A stretch of 64,000 nucleotides of DNA from Kumtagia sp044326205 (GCF_044326205.1 NZ_JBIRCY010000004.1:124001-188000), one strand, 5' to 3'; shown: positions 33,014-42,406, counted from the first letter of the stretch. The notes: generated from the letters alone by a model not told the origin. A program made the numbers and translations.

Positions 33014-35170
33014 TCAGCCGTGCGCGAGCACGGCCAACAGCAGCAGCGCCACGATGTTGGTGATCTTGATCGCCGGGTTTACCGCCGGGCCGGCTGTATC
33101 CTTGTAGGGGTCTCCGACCGTGTCGCCGGTCACCGAGGCCTTGTGCGCCTCCGAGCCCTTGAGATGCTTGGTGCCGTCCTTGTCGACAAAACCATCCTCG
33201 AACGACTTCTTGGCATTGTCCCACGCGCCACCGCCGGAAGTCATCGAGATCGCCACGAACAGGCCGTTGACGATGACGCCGAGCAGCGAGGCGCCAAGCG
33301 CCGCGAAGGCCGAAGCCTTGGAGCCGGAGATAAGCAGCACGCCGAAATAGACGACGAGCGGCGCCAGCACCGGCAGCAGCGACGGGATGATCATCTCCTT
33401 GATCGCCGCCTTGGTCAGCAGGTCGACGGCGCGGGCGTAATTGGGCTTGGACGTGCCCTTCATGATGCCCGGATCCTCGCGGAACTGGCGGCGCACTTCC
33501 TCGACGATCGAACCCGCCGCGCGACCGACCGCAGTCATCGCGATGCCACCGAACAGGTACGGGATCAGGCCGCCGAAGATCAAGCCGGCCACGACATAGG
33601 GGTTCGACAGGTCGAACGACACCGCGCCCATATCCTTGAAATAAGGAAACAGCGTCGAACCCGCCTCGTTCGCCTTGGCCGCGAAATATTGCAAGTCGTA
33701 GCTGTAGGCCGCGAACAGCACCAGCGCGCCGAGACCGGCTGAGCCGATTGCGTAACCCTTGGTGACGGCCTTGGTGGTGTTGCCGACCGCGTCGAGCGCG
33801 TCGGTCGACTGGCGCACTTCCTTGGGCAGGCCGGACATTTCTGCGATGCCGCCGGCGTTGTCGGTAACTGGGCCGAAGGCGTCGAGCGCCACGATCATGC
33901 CGGCTAGGCCGAGCATAGTGGTGACCGCGATCGCCGTGCCGAACAGGCCGGCAAGCTGGAACGTCGCGATGATGCCGCCGACGATGACGATGGCCGGCAA
34001 TGCCGTCGATTCCAGTGAGACCGCAAGACCCTGGATGACGTTGGTGCCGTGGCCGGTGACCGACGCCTGGGCGATCGAGACCACCGGGCGCTTGCCGGTG
34101 CCTGTATAATATTCGGTGATCACCACGATCAGCGCGGTGACCAGAAGACCGATCAGGCCGCAGGTGAACAGATTGGTGCCGGTGATCGCCATGCCGTTGG
34201 CGGTGCCGATGTCGCCCCAGCCGACGGTCAGCGAGGTCGCAGCGCCCAGGCCGACGACGGACAGGATGCCGGTGACGATCAGGCCCTTGTAGAGGGCGCC
34301 CATGATCGAGCCGTTGGCGCCGAGTTTTACGAAGAAGGTGCCGACGATCGAGGTGATGATGCAGGCGCCGCAGATGGCGAGCGGATAGAGCATGACCTCG
34401 CCGAGATTGGCGGCGGCGCCGAAGAAGATCGCGCCGAGCACCATGGTGGCGACGACGGTCACCGCATAGGTCTCGAACAGGTCGGCCGCCATTCCGGCGC
34501 AGTCGCCGACATTGTCGCCGACATTGTCGGCGATGGTCGCCGGGTTCCGCGGATCATCCTCGGGGATACCGGCTTCCACCTTGCCGACCAGATCGCCGCC
34601 GACGTCGGCGCCCTTGGTGAAGATGCCGCCGCCGAGACGGGCGAAGATCGAGATTAGCGAGGCGCCGAAGCCGAGCGCCACCAGCGAGTCGATTACGACG
34701 CGGTCGGCCGGAGCGTAGCCCAGCGGGCCGATGAGAATGAAATAGTAGACGGAGACGCCGAGCAGCGCGAGGCCGGCCACCAGCATGCCGGTGATGGCGC
34801 CGGACTTGAAGGCGATGTCGAGGCCGGCGGCCAGGCTATTGGACGCCGCCTGCGCGGTGCGCACATTGGCGCGGACCGAGACGTGCATGCCGATGAAGCC
34901 GGCGGCGCCCGACAGCACGGCGCCGATCAGGAAGCCGATCGCCGCCGTGCCCGACAGCAGCCACCAGGCGAGCAGGAAGACGACCACGCCGACGATCGCG
35001 ATCGTCGTGTACTGGCGGGCGAGATAGGCCTGCGCACCCTCGCGGATGGCGCCGGCGATTTCCTGCATGCGCTGATTTCCCTGGTCGGATGCAAGCACCG
35101 ACTGCGTCGCCCAGAAGGCGTAAAGCACGGAAAGCAGGCCGCAGGCGATGACGACGTAGAGCATGGTCAT
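33014..35170 (-). CDS. hppA: Proton-translocating membrane pyrophosphatase
   Basis: This 718-residue integral membrane protein with about 16 helices pumps protons using pyrophosphate hydrolysis. The active-site acidic motifs are intact: DVGGDLVGKVEAGIPEDDPRNP and ADNVGDNVGDCAGMAADLFE. GNTTKAVTKGYAIGSA carries a lysine at about residue 467 where K+-dependent enzymes have alanine, so this is the K+-independent H+-pump type. Such pumps are common in Rhizobiales and often linked to acid stress and symbiosis. It ends at the two-way terminator. Its promoter is at 35267-35295. Confidence 0.96.
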   Translation of the reverse strand: MTMLYVVIACGLLSVLYAFWATQSVLASDQGNQRMQEIAGAIREGAQAYLARQYTTIAIVGVVVFLLAWWLLSGTAAIGFLIGAVLSGAAGFIGMHVSVRANVRTAQAASNSLAAGLDIAFKSGAITGMLVAGLALLGVSVYYFILIGPLGYAPADRVVIDSLVALGFGASLISIFARLGGGIFTKGADVGGDLVGKVEAGIPEDDPRNPATIADNVGDNVGDCAGMAADLFETYAVTVVATMVLGAIFFGAAANLGEVMLYPLAICGACIITSIVGTFFVKLGANGSIMGALYKGLIVTGILSVVGLGAATSLTVGWGDIGTANGMAITGTNLFTCGLIGLLVTALIVVITEYYTGTGKRPVVSIAQASVTGHGTNVIQGLAVSLESTALPAIVIVGGIIATFQLAGLFGTAIAVTTMLGLAGMIVALDAFGPVTDNAGGIAEMSGLPKEVRQSTDALDAVGNTTKAVTKGYAIGSAGLGALVLFAAYSYDLQYFAAKANEAGSTLFPYFKDMGAVSFDLSNPYVVAGLIFGGLIPYLFGGIAMTAVGRAAGSIVEEVRRQFREDPGIMKGTSKPNYARAVDLLTKAAIKEMIIPSLLPVLAPLVVYFGVLLISGSKASAFAALGASLLGVIVNGLFVAISMTSGGGAWDNAKKSFEDGFVDKDGTKHLKGSEAHKASVTGDTVGDPYKDTAGPAVNPAIKITNIVALLLLAVLAHG

Positions 35171-35615
35171 TGCCGATTTTCCCTGATGGCTGGCCCGGAA
35201 GAACCCCTCCCCGGACCGTTGAGATGAGACCGGCAGCCATATGACAAATCCGATCTTCCGTAGCGGCTTATGCGAAACCGGCTTGCGAGCGTCAAGATAC
35301 CGATCGGACTTTGCCCGGCTTTCGCCTTGATGTTTTCGTGCTAACCGATTGAAATCGCCACTTCGTTGCCCGGGTCCGGAATGGGAAGGGCGACCTCATT
35401 GCTTGAAAGCGCTGAAGCTTCGGCGCCACCCATTCCGAGATGGCTTGGCGGACGGGAGGGAGCAAGCAAGGGCGAGCGCAGTGGCGCGGACGGCGACGGC
35501 TTCCATCCCAAATAACGCAAATATAAATACTTGTTGTTCTAGCGGATTGGATGTACATTCAAATTATACTCATCTGCGGGGGGCCGATTTTATCTTAAAT
35601 CGGGTTGATGGCACT
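35171..35615. other. 445-nt intergenic region between hppA and cytochrome islet
   Basis: The region holds the hppA promoter. It has a 9-bp inverted repeat CGGAATGGG (35377-35385) / CCCATTCCG (35429-35437) and an AT-rich stretch from about 35515 to 35610 unlike the surrounding GC-rich DNA. TATACT at 35565 is a possible -10 for the following gene, without a clear -35. No gene with codon character was found; a short minus-strand frame at 35292-35558 overlaps the hppA promoter and is not called. Confidence 0.6.
35267..35295 (-). promoter_or_regulatory. Promoter of hppA
   Basis: On the minus strand TTGACG (35290-35295) is spaced 17 bases from CATAAG (35267-35272), about 97 nt upstream of the hppA ATG. 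Confidence 0.65.
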
Positions 35616-37073
35616 ATGCGCAATCATATCGGAATAATCCTTCCTACAGCCTTTTCCTTGTGTCTCACTGCATATTTTCCTGGAACGCAGAAACAGGCCC
35701 ATGCACAGCAGATCGTGAGCTGTCCGTTGACGATTCCCGATGTTCCCGCCACGACAGTTTCGGGAGAAATGCTCAACGACGTTTGCATACCGGAAGCATT
35801 TCCAAGCAACCCGATCGACTTCTTTGATGACTACTCGTGGCGGGCTTTCCTGGCGCTCGTCTGGCCGGCAAAGGACGGTGAGCGAGGCAAACCGGATCTT
35901 TCCGCACCAATCGGAAAAGCCGGTTCGCCTCTGGTCTTCGAAACATTCAAGTCCGAATGGGAAATTTTCCAGCGAGACGGCGCTGTGCCTGCCGGCTGGA
36001 ACGAGATAGGATCTGAAAACCCTTGCGCGATGGCGGGGCTGACTTCGAAGGACCTGGTTCTCGCGGCCTTCTCGAAGTTCGCCAATGTCGGCCAGGCCGG
36101 AGCAGCCGGCGACCTGGTCGGTCCGCTGGTCGGCCAGAACAAGACTTATGTCCGGTTCCAGACCGCATTCAACCAGGTCGAATTCGACCATATCGTCGAC
36201 CGCAAGCTCTATCGCCGCGAGAATGTCTCAAACGTCGTGTTCGAAAACGGCGCGGTCGACCTCAAGGCATCTTGGATCCTGATGGACGGGGTGGCAAACC
36301 CGGAGCGCTTCTACACCCGCCATGCATTCGTCATGAACCTGGAAACGGACAAATGCGAGGACCGGCTTGTGGGCCTTGTCGGACTTCATATCGTGCACAA
36401 GACGCCATCTCGCCCACAATGGATCTGGTCGACCTTCGAGCATGCGGACAACGTGCCTGAGAGCGGCGGCACCGGCCACGGCGCCAGTTTCAACGCGGGC
36501 GACGGGGTCAAGATGCCAGACAGCAACCCGTTCAATTTCCCGCCATCGCCCCAGGCTCCGGCCCCCTTCAACGTCGAACGGATCAAGCCGATACACAGCC
36601 AGACCGAAGCGACGAACGCCCGATACCGCGAGGCGCTGGCGGCAGGTGGATCGGTCTGGCAGAACTACAAGCTCGTGATGACTCAATGGCCCCTGACGCC
36701 GAACGCTCCCGAGATCGACGGAAAGCCGCCCAACACATTCCCAGGCAAGGGGACCGACACCACGAGCTTCGCCAATACGACGCTGGAAACCTTCGAACAG
36801 AAGAAGATCGTGACGGGCTGCATGAACTGTCACAACACGGTGCAAGGAAGCTCCGACTTCCTGTGGACGTTGTCGACGCGGTCCTGGCCATCCCTGCTCG
36901 CCATTGTCAATTCGCAACCACCCTCGCCGGGAACCCTCTTCGCGCAAAAGGTGGACCCGAAATTGTTCACCGAGTCCGCCGTACCCTTGACGCCATTGGA
37001 ACTACCAAACGCCCAACTGAACGAGTTCCTCGAATTGAGGGAACTGCTGCAGTCCGCGCACGACTCGAACTGA
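35616..37073 (+). CDS. Secreted c-type cytochrome-like protein of unknown function
   Basis: This 485-residue protein has an N-terminal signal peptide (IGIILPTAFSLCLTAYF, then KQAHAQ near residue 31). A large unrecognised central part includes DDYSWRAFLALVWPAKDGE and WIWSTFEHADNVPE. A single CxxCH heme c attachment site, CMNCH, lies at residues 402-406. It should be matured in the periplasm by the cytochrome c system. The start ATG at 35616 has no strong ribosome binding site; the frame is open 89 codons further upstream, but that part reads as non-coding. Base composition is lower in GC than neighbours upstream. A small cytochrome-like partner follows after 13 nt. The electron partner or substrate cannot be told. 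Confidence 0.78.
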   Translation: MRNHIGIILPTAFSLCLTAYFPGTQKQAHAQQIVSCPLTIPDVPATTVSGEMLNDVCIPEAFPSNPIDFFDDYSWRAFLALVWPAKDGERGKPDLSAPIGKAGSPLVFETFKSEWEIFQRDGAVPAGWNEIGSENPCAMAGLTSKDLVLAAFSKFANVGQAGAAGDLVGPLVGQNKTYVRFQTAFNQVEFDHIVDRKLYRRENVSNVVFENGAVDLKASWILMDGVANPERFYTRHAFVMNLETDKCEDRLVGLVGLHIVHKTPSRPQWIWSTFEHADNVPESGGTGHGASFNAGDGVKMPDSNPFNFPPSPQAPAPFNVERIKPIHSQTEATNARYREALAAGGSVWQNYKLVMTQWPLTPNAPEIDGKPPNTFPGKGTDTTSFANTTLETFEQKKIVTGCMNCHNTVQGSSDFLWTLSTRSWPSLLAIVNSQPPSPGTLFAQKVDPKLFTESAVPLTPLELPNAQLNEFLELRELLQSAHDSN

Positions 37074-37086
37074 ACGGGGATCGATC

Positions 37087-37443
37087 ATGGCAATCTCTTC
37101 CTTCGACCAGTTGAAGGCTTTCATCGCGCAGGTAATGACCGACCTTGGAGCAGACGCGGAGTTCGCGCCACACGAGGAATTCTGGTCCAACCTAAGCTAC
37201 GACGAGTTCATCAACGGCAACGTGCCGGGCATTGGCGGACAGCCGGTCAAGATTCTGATTGTGGGCGACGCGTCGCAATCACAACTGATCCATTCGCTCA
37301 AGGGGGAAGGCATCTTTGCCGCGGGAGGCCGGTTTCGACGGATGCCAGCCGGTGGTCCGTTCATGTCGGATGAGCAAATAGCGGAGATCGCCGGGTGGAT
37401 CGACGCCAATTGCCCCGAGCACGAGCAACCAGCCTCCGTGTGA
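37087..37443 (+). CDS. Small cytochrome-c-like protein lacking a heme motif
   Basis: This 118-residue protein's second half, VKILIVGDASQSQLIHSLKG and then RRMPAGGPFMSDEQIAEIAGWIDANCP, resembles the end of c-type cytochromes (Met-ligand loop and C-terminal helix with WID). It has no CxxCH and no signal peptide. It therefore would not bind heme c covalently and stays in the cytoplasm unless translocated with its partner. It lies 13 nt after the CxxCH protein gene on the same strand, with AACGGGGATCG upstream of the ATG. The pair behaves as one transcriptional unit. It ends 9 nt before the convergent MFS gene. Confidence 0.72.
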   Translation: MAISSFDQLKAFIAQVMTDLGADAEFAPHEEFWSNLSYDEFINGNVPGIGGQPVKILIVGDASQSQLIHSLKGEGIFAAGGRFRRMPAGGPFMSDEQIAEIAGWIDANCPEHEQPASV

Positions 37444-37452
37444 GGTTCCGCA

Positions 37453-38664
37453 TTAGCAGCTTGCTGTGCGGGAAGCCAGGATACGATGCGAGATCAGGGC
37501 AAGCATGCAGAACCCGGCGACAGGAAATATCACCCAGTTCAGCACCTCCCAGCCCCACGCATTGTAGACCGCGCCGGACATCAGCGAAGCGAGGGCGACC
37601 GAGCCGAACAGAATGAAATCGTGGAGGCCCTGCACCTTGCCCTTTTCCGACGGCCTGTAGGTTCCCGCAACCATGGCGGTGGCGCCGATGAAACCGAAAT
37701 TCCAGCCCAGCCCGAGCAGGATCAGCGCCGACCAGAACTGCCAGAGCGCGATGCCGGACAGCGCGACGACGCCGCAGAGGATCAGCAGCAGCAAGCCGAA
37801 GGCGACGATGCGCTCGACGCCGAAACGATGGATGAGGCGACCGGTGAAGAAGCTCGGCCCGAACATCGCCATGACATGCCAGGAGATGCCGAGCGTCGCG
37901 TCGTCCGGCGAAAAGCCGCAGCCGACCATCGCCAGCGGTGCGCCGGTCATCACGAAGCTCATCAGCGCATAGGAGCCGACGGCGCAGCCCAGGCCAACGA
38001 TAAAGCGCGGCTGGCCGACGATCTCGGTCAGCGGACGCGCCGGAGCCTCGCTCGTGCCGACGGCGGCAGTTGCGTGCGGCCTGACACGCAGGAAGGACAG
38101 GATGACCGCACCGACCGCAGCGAGGATGAGGATCGTCGCGAAGGATCCTGCGAACATCACAGGCGCGAACAGATCATGCGTAAAAATGACGATCTGTGGC
38201 CCGAGTATGGCAGTGATGATGCCGCCGGCCAGAACGAAGGAAATAGCGCGTGCCTTGAACTCGGGCGGTGCGTCGTCGGCCGCGGCAAAGCGGAACTGCT
38301 GCACGAAGGCACCGCCGAGCCCGATGATCAGCAGTCCGATGGCGAACAGCCAGAAGGAGGCCTGGAACAGCGCGAAGGTCGCCACCAGGCCGCCGAGCGC
38401 AGTAATGACCGTGCCGAGCTGAAAACCGTTCTTCTGGCCGACCGCCTTGATCAATGCGGCTGCCGGCAGCGCGCCCAGCGCCACGCCGACATTGAAGCCG
38501 GTGATTGGTGCGGTGGCGAGCGACTTGTCCGTGCCGAGCAGATACAGGCCGGCCAAACCTCCCAGCGAGATCGCAATGGGCGCTGCCGAGCCGACAATCG
38601 CCTGGGCCGATGCGAAGATGATCGCCGTGCGCCGCGCCTCGCGCTGGCGAGTCGCTTCACTCAC
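37453..38664 (-). CDS. Major facilitator superfamily transporter
   Basis: This 403-residue protein has 12 predicted transmembrane helices in two halves, GLAGLYLLGTDKSLATAPITGFNVG near the first loop and RPSEKGKVQGLHDFILFGSV in the second half. The sequence looks like an MFS drug/metabolite transporter; the substrate is unknown. The start is a GTG at 38664 whose G is shared with the nusB stop (TAGTG), so translation is coupled to nusB. No regulator or substrate gene adjoins it. It is the last gene of the minus-strand riboflavin-nusB run. Confidence 0.85.
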   Translation of the reverse strand: MSEATRQREARRTAIIFASAQAIVGSAAPIAISLGGLAGLYLLGTDKSLATAPITGFNVGVALGALPAAALIKAVGQKNGFQLGTVITALGGLVATFALFQASFWLFAIGLLIIGLGGAFVQQFRFAAADDAPPEFKARAISFVLAGGIITAILGPQIVIFTHDLFAPVMFAGSFATILILAAVGAVILSFLRVRPHATAAVGTSEAPARPLTEIVGQPRFIVGLGCAVGSYALMSFVMTGAPLAMVGCGFSPDDATLGISWHVMAMFGPSFFTGRLIHRFGVERIVAFGLLLLILCGVVALSGIALWQFWSALILLGLGWNFGFIGATAMVAGTYRPSEKGKVQGLHDFILFGSVALASLMSGAVYNAWGWEVLNWVIFPVAGFCMLALISHRILASRTASC

Positions 38665-39161
38665 TAGGCGTCCCTCCCCCGGCCCTCGCCGCGCACCCGG
38701 CGCGCCACGCGATCGAGCACGGCATTGACCAGCTTGGGCTCTTCTTCCTCGTAGAAGGCCTTGGCGATGTCGACATATTCGGAGACGATGACGGCGACCG
38801 GCACGTCCTTGCGTTCCATCAGTTCAAACACGCCGGCGCGCAGGATGGCACGCAACGTCGAGTCGAGCCGCGACAGCGGCCAGTCCTCGGTCAGCGCCTG
38901 GCGGATGACCGGGTCGATGGTCTTCTGGTTCTCTACGACGCCCGACAGGATCGCCCGGAACCACTGCGCGTCAGCCTCGCGGTAGGTTGCGCCGTCGACC
39001 TCCTTGCCGAGCCGGAAGGCCTCGTATTCGGCTGCGATTTCAAGCAAGCCTGCGCCAGCGACATCCATCTGGTACAGCGCCTGCACGGCGGCGAGCCTCG
39101 CTGCACCACGCTTGTTGGCCTGGCGGGCGGGAGGGGCGTCGCGTTCTGCAGGATTGGACAC
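38664..39161 (-). CDS. nusB: Transcription antitermination factor NusB
   Basis: This 165-residue all-helical RNA-binding protein has RGAARLAAVQALYQMDVAG, TLRAILRAGVFELMERKDVP and VIVSEYVDIAKAFYEEEEPKLVNAVLDRVARRVR, which match NusB. With NusE (S10) it binds boxA of rRNA leaders. The start is a GTG at 39161, three nt after the ribH stop, so ribH and nusB are coupled. The extended C terminus (RGEGRGRDA) is rich in Arg and Gly. The order ribH-nusB is conserved in alphaproteobacteria. Confidence 0.95.
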   Translation of the reverse strand: MSNPAERDAPPARQANKRGAARLAAVQALYQMDVAGAGLLEIAAEYEAFRLGKEVDGATYREADAQWFRAILSGVVENQKTIDPVIRQALTEDWPLSRLDSTLRAILRAGVFELMERKDVPVAVIVSEYVDIAKAFYEEEEPKLVNAVLDRVARRVRGEGRGRDA

Positions 39162-39164
39162 GAT

Positions 39165-39653
39165 TCAGCGGGCTCCCAGCCGTTCGCGCAATGCGATCAT
39201 GGTCAGCGCCGCACGCGCCGCGAAACCACCCTTGTCGCCCTCGCTGCGGCGGGCGCGAACCCAGGCCTGCTCCTCATTCTCGGTGGTGAGGATGCCGTTG
39301 CCGATGGCCAGCGATTCATCGACCGAGAGGTCCATGAGGGCACGTGAGGACTCGTTGGCGACGACGTCGAAATGATAGGTGTCGCCGCGGATGATCACGC
39401 CCAGCGCGACATAACCGTCATAGGCGGTGCCGCCCTCGTCGGCGCCGTCGAGCGCGAAGGAGACGATCGCCGGAATCTCCAGCGCGCCGGGCACCGTCAC
39501 GACGTCATAGGTCGCGCCGGCTTCATCGAGGGCAGCCTTCGCTCCGTCGAGCAGCGCGTCGGCCAGCGCATCGTGATATCGCGCCTCGATGATCAGGACG
39601 TGGGCTTTCTCCGGTTGGATGAAAGCCTTGCCGTGTTCAGAAATGCCAGCCAT
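39165..39653 (-). CDS. ribH: 6,7-dimethyl-8-ribityllumazine synthase
   Basis: This 162-residue enzyme condenses 5-amino-6-ribitylaminouracil with dihydroxybutanone phosphate, forming the direct precursor of riboflavin. Signature segments are IIEARYHDALADALLDGA, VPGALEIPAIVSFAL, YVALGVIIRGDTYHFDVVANE (His catalytic) and IGNGILTTENEEQA. The ATG at 39653 has GGAG upstream; a TTG four codons earlier lacks one. It lies upstream of nusB. An unrelated phosphatase gene separates it from ribE. Confidence 0.96.
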   Translation of the reverse strand: MAGISEHGKAFIQPEKAHVLIIEARYHDALADALLDGAKAALDEAGATYDVVTVPGALEIPAIVSFALDGADEGGTAYDGYVALGVIIRGDTYHFDVVANESSRALMDLSVDESLAIGNGILTTENEEQAWVRARRSEGDKGGFAARAALTMIALRERLGAR

Positions 39654-39748
39654 GTCGGTCTCCAAGTCGCGGCTGACTTAGGCCGAACGGCAGTTCGCCG
39701 CAAGCAGCCACGAGGCGATTTCCGCTTGACCGTTAGGACGAGACGCAG

Positions 39749-40558
39749 TCAGGCGATCTCCAGCAGCAGCGCCCGGTGATCCGAGACTTCCGGTTCATCG
39801 ACCACGTCGAATTCCAGCACCTCCATGTCCGGCGTCACCAGCATGTAGTCGGCGAAGCGGACGGCCTTGTCGTAATAGGAGGTCCTGGTGTCGGTATGGC
39901 CCTGCGTCACGACCAGATCGACCAGCCCTAGGCCGCCGAGAATTTCGAATGTCGAACTTCCGGGCAGCACGTTGAAGTCGCCGCAGACGATCAGGCGTTC
40001 GCCCGCCCGCGCAATTCGGCCAATCAGCCGCGCCAGCGCCTTCGCCTGTTTTTCACGTTCCGGCGTGTCGGCCTTCCCTGCCAGATCGCGCAGCCCATGC
40101 ATGTGAGCCACGGTCAAGGCCGACCGATGATCGGGATCGAAGAGACGGACGCAATGGGCATTGCGCGCCCGCGGATGCTCGCCCCAGCCGTCGGCAGAGA
40201 AGTCGCGATGAACGAAATCCTGGGCCTGGCCGATAACCGGAAACGATTTGCGGACGAAGGTGGCGAGACCGAACTCCGACGGGACCGCCGTGTCGCCGTC
40301 GAAGAGATCGCCTCCCGCGACAGGGCAGAAGATGGCCTCATGCCCAGGCAGTGCCTCACATATCTCGTCGAACAGATTGGCCCTTTGCGGAAGTTCGAGC
40401 GTACCGTCCCGGTAAATCAGCCATTCCGACTGCGCCCCATGCGTCCGCATGACTTCCTGCAGGCAAAGCACATCCGGGTCGGCATCGGCGAGAAAGCGCA
40501 TCAGCGGCCCGTGAAGCCGGCCGCCCCATGCATTCAGCGAGATGATGCGCATTGGCAT
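39749..40558 (-). CDS. Endonuclease/exonuclease/phosphatase family protein
   Basis: This 269-residue EEP-fold hydrolase has the expected Mg2+ and catalytic residues: ISLNAWGG (Asn), VLCLQEVM (Glu), ALTVAHMHGL (His), ICGDFNVLPG (Asp/Asn) and EVSDHRALLLEI (Asp/His). Substrates in the family range from DNA to phospholipids and inositol phosphates, so none is claimed. The start was taken at the ATG at 40558 (MPMRIISL), with ATG 40552 as an alternative; an open frame further upstream overlaps the ribE region and is not coding. It interrupts the riboflavin run. Confidence 0.87.
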   Translation of the reverse strand: MPMRIISLNAWGGRLHGPLMRFLADADPDVLCLQEVMRTHGAQSEWLIYRDGTLELPQRANLFDEICEALPGHEAIFCPVAGGDLFDGDTAVPSEFGLATFVRKSFPVIGQAQDFVHRDFSADGWGEHPRARNAHCVRLFDPDHRSALTVAHMHGLRDLAGKADTPEREKQAKALARLIGRIARAGERLIVCGDFNVLPGSSTFEILGGLGLVDLVVTQGHTDTRTSYYDKAVRFADYMLVTPDMEVLEFDVVDEPEVSDHRALLLEIA

Positions 40559-40652
40559 CGTGATCGGCTCCGCAGACAATGCGGCAACGATAGCGCGAAA
40601 TCCCCCCGGTTTGTCGAGATGGCGGGCTATCCCATCTCCCGGTAAACGGGTG

Positions 40653-41270
40653 TCAGAGTCCTTCCTTCGCGGCCTCCGCCAACCGCGCCGCATAACGCGC
40701 CATGGTGTCGACCTCCAGGTTGACGCGGTCGCCGGCCTTGCGTTCGCCCCATGTCGTGACCGCAAGCGAATGATGGATCAATAGCACGTCGAAACGGCGC
40801 CCCTCCACCTTGTTGACAGTCAGCGAGGTGCCGTCCAGCGCGACCGATCCCTTCGGCGCGATGAACTTCGCCAGTTCCGCCGGCGCTTCCAGCGTGAAAC
40901 GCACCGCATCGCCTTCATCCTCGCGCACAACGATCTCGGCCATGCCGTCGACATGGCCGGAAACGATATGGCCACCGAGTTCGTCGCCGATCTTCAGCGC
41001 GCGCTCCAGGTTGACCCGCGTGCCTTCCTTCCAGGCCGACGCTGTCGTCAGCCGCAGCGCCTCCTCCCAGGCCTCGACCTCGAACCAGCGACCGTTCGCG
41101 CCCTGCTCCGGCAGTTCGACCACACTGAGGCACACCCCGCCGGTCGAGATCGATGCGCCGATGGCGATCGTCGCGGGATCGTAGTCGGTGCGCACACGCA
41201 GGCGCACGCCCTTGGGCAACGGCCTTGCAGCCTCGATGGTGCCGATGTCGGTGACGATGCCGGTGAACAT
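40653..41270 (-). CDS. ribE: Riboflavin synthase alpha subunit
   Basis: This 205-residue enzyme disproportionates lumazine to riboflavin. The double-barrel structure is visible as two copies: MFTGIVTDIGTIEAA with GASISTGGVCLSVVE, and GHIVSGHVDGMAEIVV with GSVALDGTSLTVNKV. Position 1-5 MFTGI is invariant in the family. Its start overlaps the stop of ribD by one base (TGATG), so the two are coupled. No FMN riboswitch motif was found upstream of ribD. Confidence 0.96.
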   Translation of the reverse strand: MFTGIVTDIGTIEAARPLPKGVRLRVRTDYDPATIAIGASISTGGVCLSVVELPEQGANGRWFEVEAWEEALRLTTASAWKEGTRVNLERALKIGDELGGHIVSGHVDGMAEIVVREDEGDAVRFTLEAPAELAKFIAPKGSVALDGTSLTVNKVEGRRFDVLLIHHSLAVTTWGERKAGDRVNLEVDTMARYAARLAEAAKEGL

Positions 41271-42403
41271 CAGTCGATCCTTTCATATTCGATCAGCCGG
41301 TCGTCGCCGTATCGGCCGGTTCCGACGATCTCGAAGCCGGCCGGAACGGCGGTTTCAGTGACCGGAGACGCGACGCCGTTCTCTCCGACGGCGGACGCGC
41401 CGATAAAAAGCGAAATGCGATCGACCAGCCCGGCATCGACGAAACGCCGGGCGGTTTCCGCCCCGCCTTCAAGTAACACGCTCTTCAGTCCGATGATGCC
41501 AAGCACGCGGAGAATCTCGCGTGGGTCGAACCGGCCACGATAGTCGGATGCCACCGTCTGAACGACAGCGCCGCTATCGCGCAGCGCATCGGCCCGACGG
41601 CGCTGCGCCTTCTCGCTTGCAAGGATGAGCACGGGACGGCGAGCGGCTTCCGCAAACAACCGAGCCCTGGGGGGCGTCCGCGCGAACGGGTCGAGGACGA
41701 TGCGCGCCGGCGAGCGCTGCTCCAGGCCGGCGAGACGCACCGTCAGAAGCGGATCGTCCTCGACGACCGTGTTGACGCCAACCATGATCGCCTCATGCTC
41801 GACCCGCATCATCTGCACGGCGCGCCGCGCGATGTCGCCGGTGATCGAAACCTGGCCCGCGCCCCTTCGGCCGATCATGCCGTCCGCGGAAACCGCGAGC
41901 TTCAGCGTAAGATACGGCCGTCCCCTGCCCTTCAGCGACAGGAAACCCGCCATCGCCCGGCGCGCCTCGGCCTCCAGGCAGCCGGTCACCACCTCTATGC
42001 CGGCCTTTTCCAGGATCGAAACGCCGCGACCCGCGACGCGCTTGTCGGGATCGAGCGTCGCGATGACGACACGCGCCACGCCGGCTGCGACCAGCGCATC
42101 GGCGCAAGGCGGCGCCTTGCCGATATGCGAACACGGCTCCAGCGTCGCGTAGACGGTCGCGCCGCGTGCCGCGTCGCCTGCCTCGTGCAGCGCCTGCAAC
42201 TCGGCATGCGGCCGCCCCCCCAGCGCCGTGACGCCGCGGCCGACGATGGCACCGCCTTCCGCCTGCGGCCGCACCACCAGCGCACCGACGGACGGGTTTT
42301 CACCCGTCAGCCCCTGATGCCAGAGCGACAGCCGGATTGCCGCGGCCATGAAACGGCGATCGGCTTCCGCAGCCGGTGAAGCGGATTCGGCAAAGGCGGG
42401 CAT
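41270..42403 (-). CDS. ribD: Bifunctional riboflavin-specific deaminase/reductase
   Basis: This 377-residue two-domain enzyme has an N-terminal deaminase with zinc ligands in PHAELQAL (HAE) and CSHIGKAPPCADAL (PCxxxxxxxxC). The C-terminal reductase has ADGMIGRRGAGQ, HEAIMVGVNTVVEDDP and LLEGGAETARRFVDAGLVD. It converts diaminohydroxyphosphoribosylaminopyrimidine to the ribitylamino product in two steps. ATG at 42403. It lies three nt after the nrdR stop and overlaps ribE. Confidence 0.95.
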   Translation of the reverse strand: MPAFAESASPAAEADRRFMAAAIRLSLWHQGLTGENPSVGALVVRPQAEGGAIVGRGVTALGGRPHAELQALHEAGDAARGATVYATLEPCSHIGKAPPCADALVAAGVARVVIATLDPDKRVAGRGVSILEKAGIEVVTGCLEAEARRAMAGFLSLKGRGRPYLTLKLAVSADGMIGRRGAGQVSITGDIARRAVQMMRVEHEAIMVGVNTVVEDDPLLTVRLAGLEQRSPARIVLDPFARTPPRARLFAEAARRPVLILASEKAQRRRADALRDSGAVVQTVASDYRGRFDPREILRVLGIIGLKSVLLEGGAETARRFVDAGLVDRISLFIGASAVGENGVASPVTETAVPAGFEIVGTGRYGDDRLIEYERID

Positions 42404-42406
42404 CGT

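Noticed and set aside
35292..35558. Short minus-strand frame in the hppA upstream region
   Set aside because: It overlaps the hppA promoter and reads as Arg/Ser/Pro-rich noise without a ribosome binding site.
39654..39748. FMN riboswitch near the riboflavin genes
   Set aside because: Neither this gap nor the region upstream of ribD contains the conserved helices of the FMN element.
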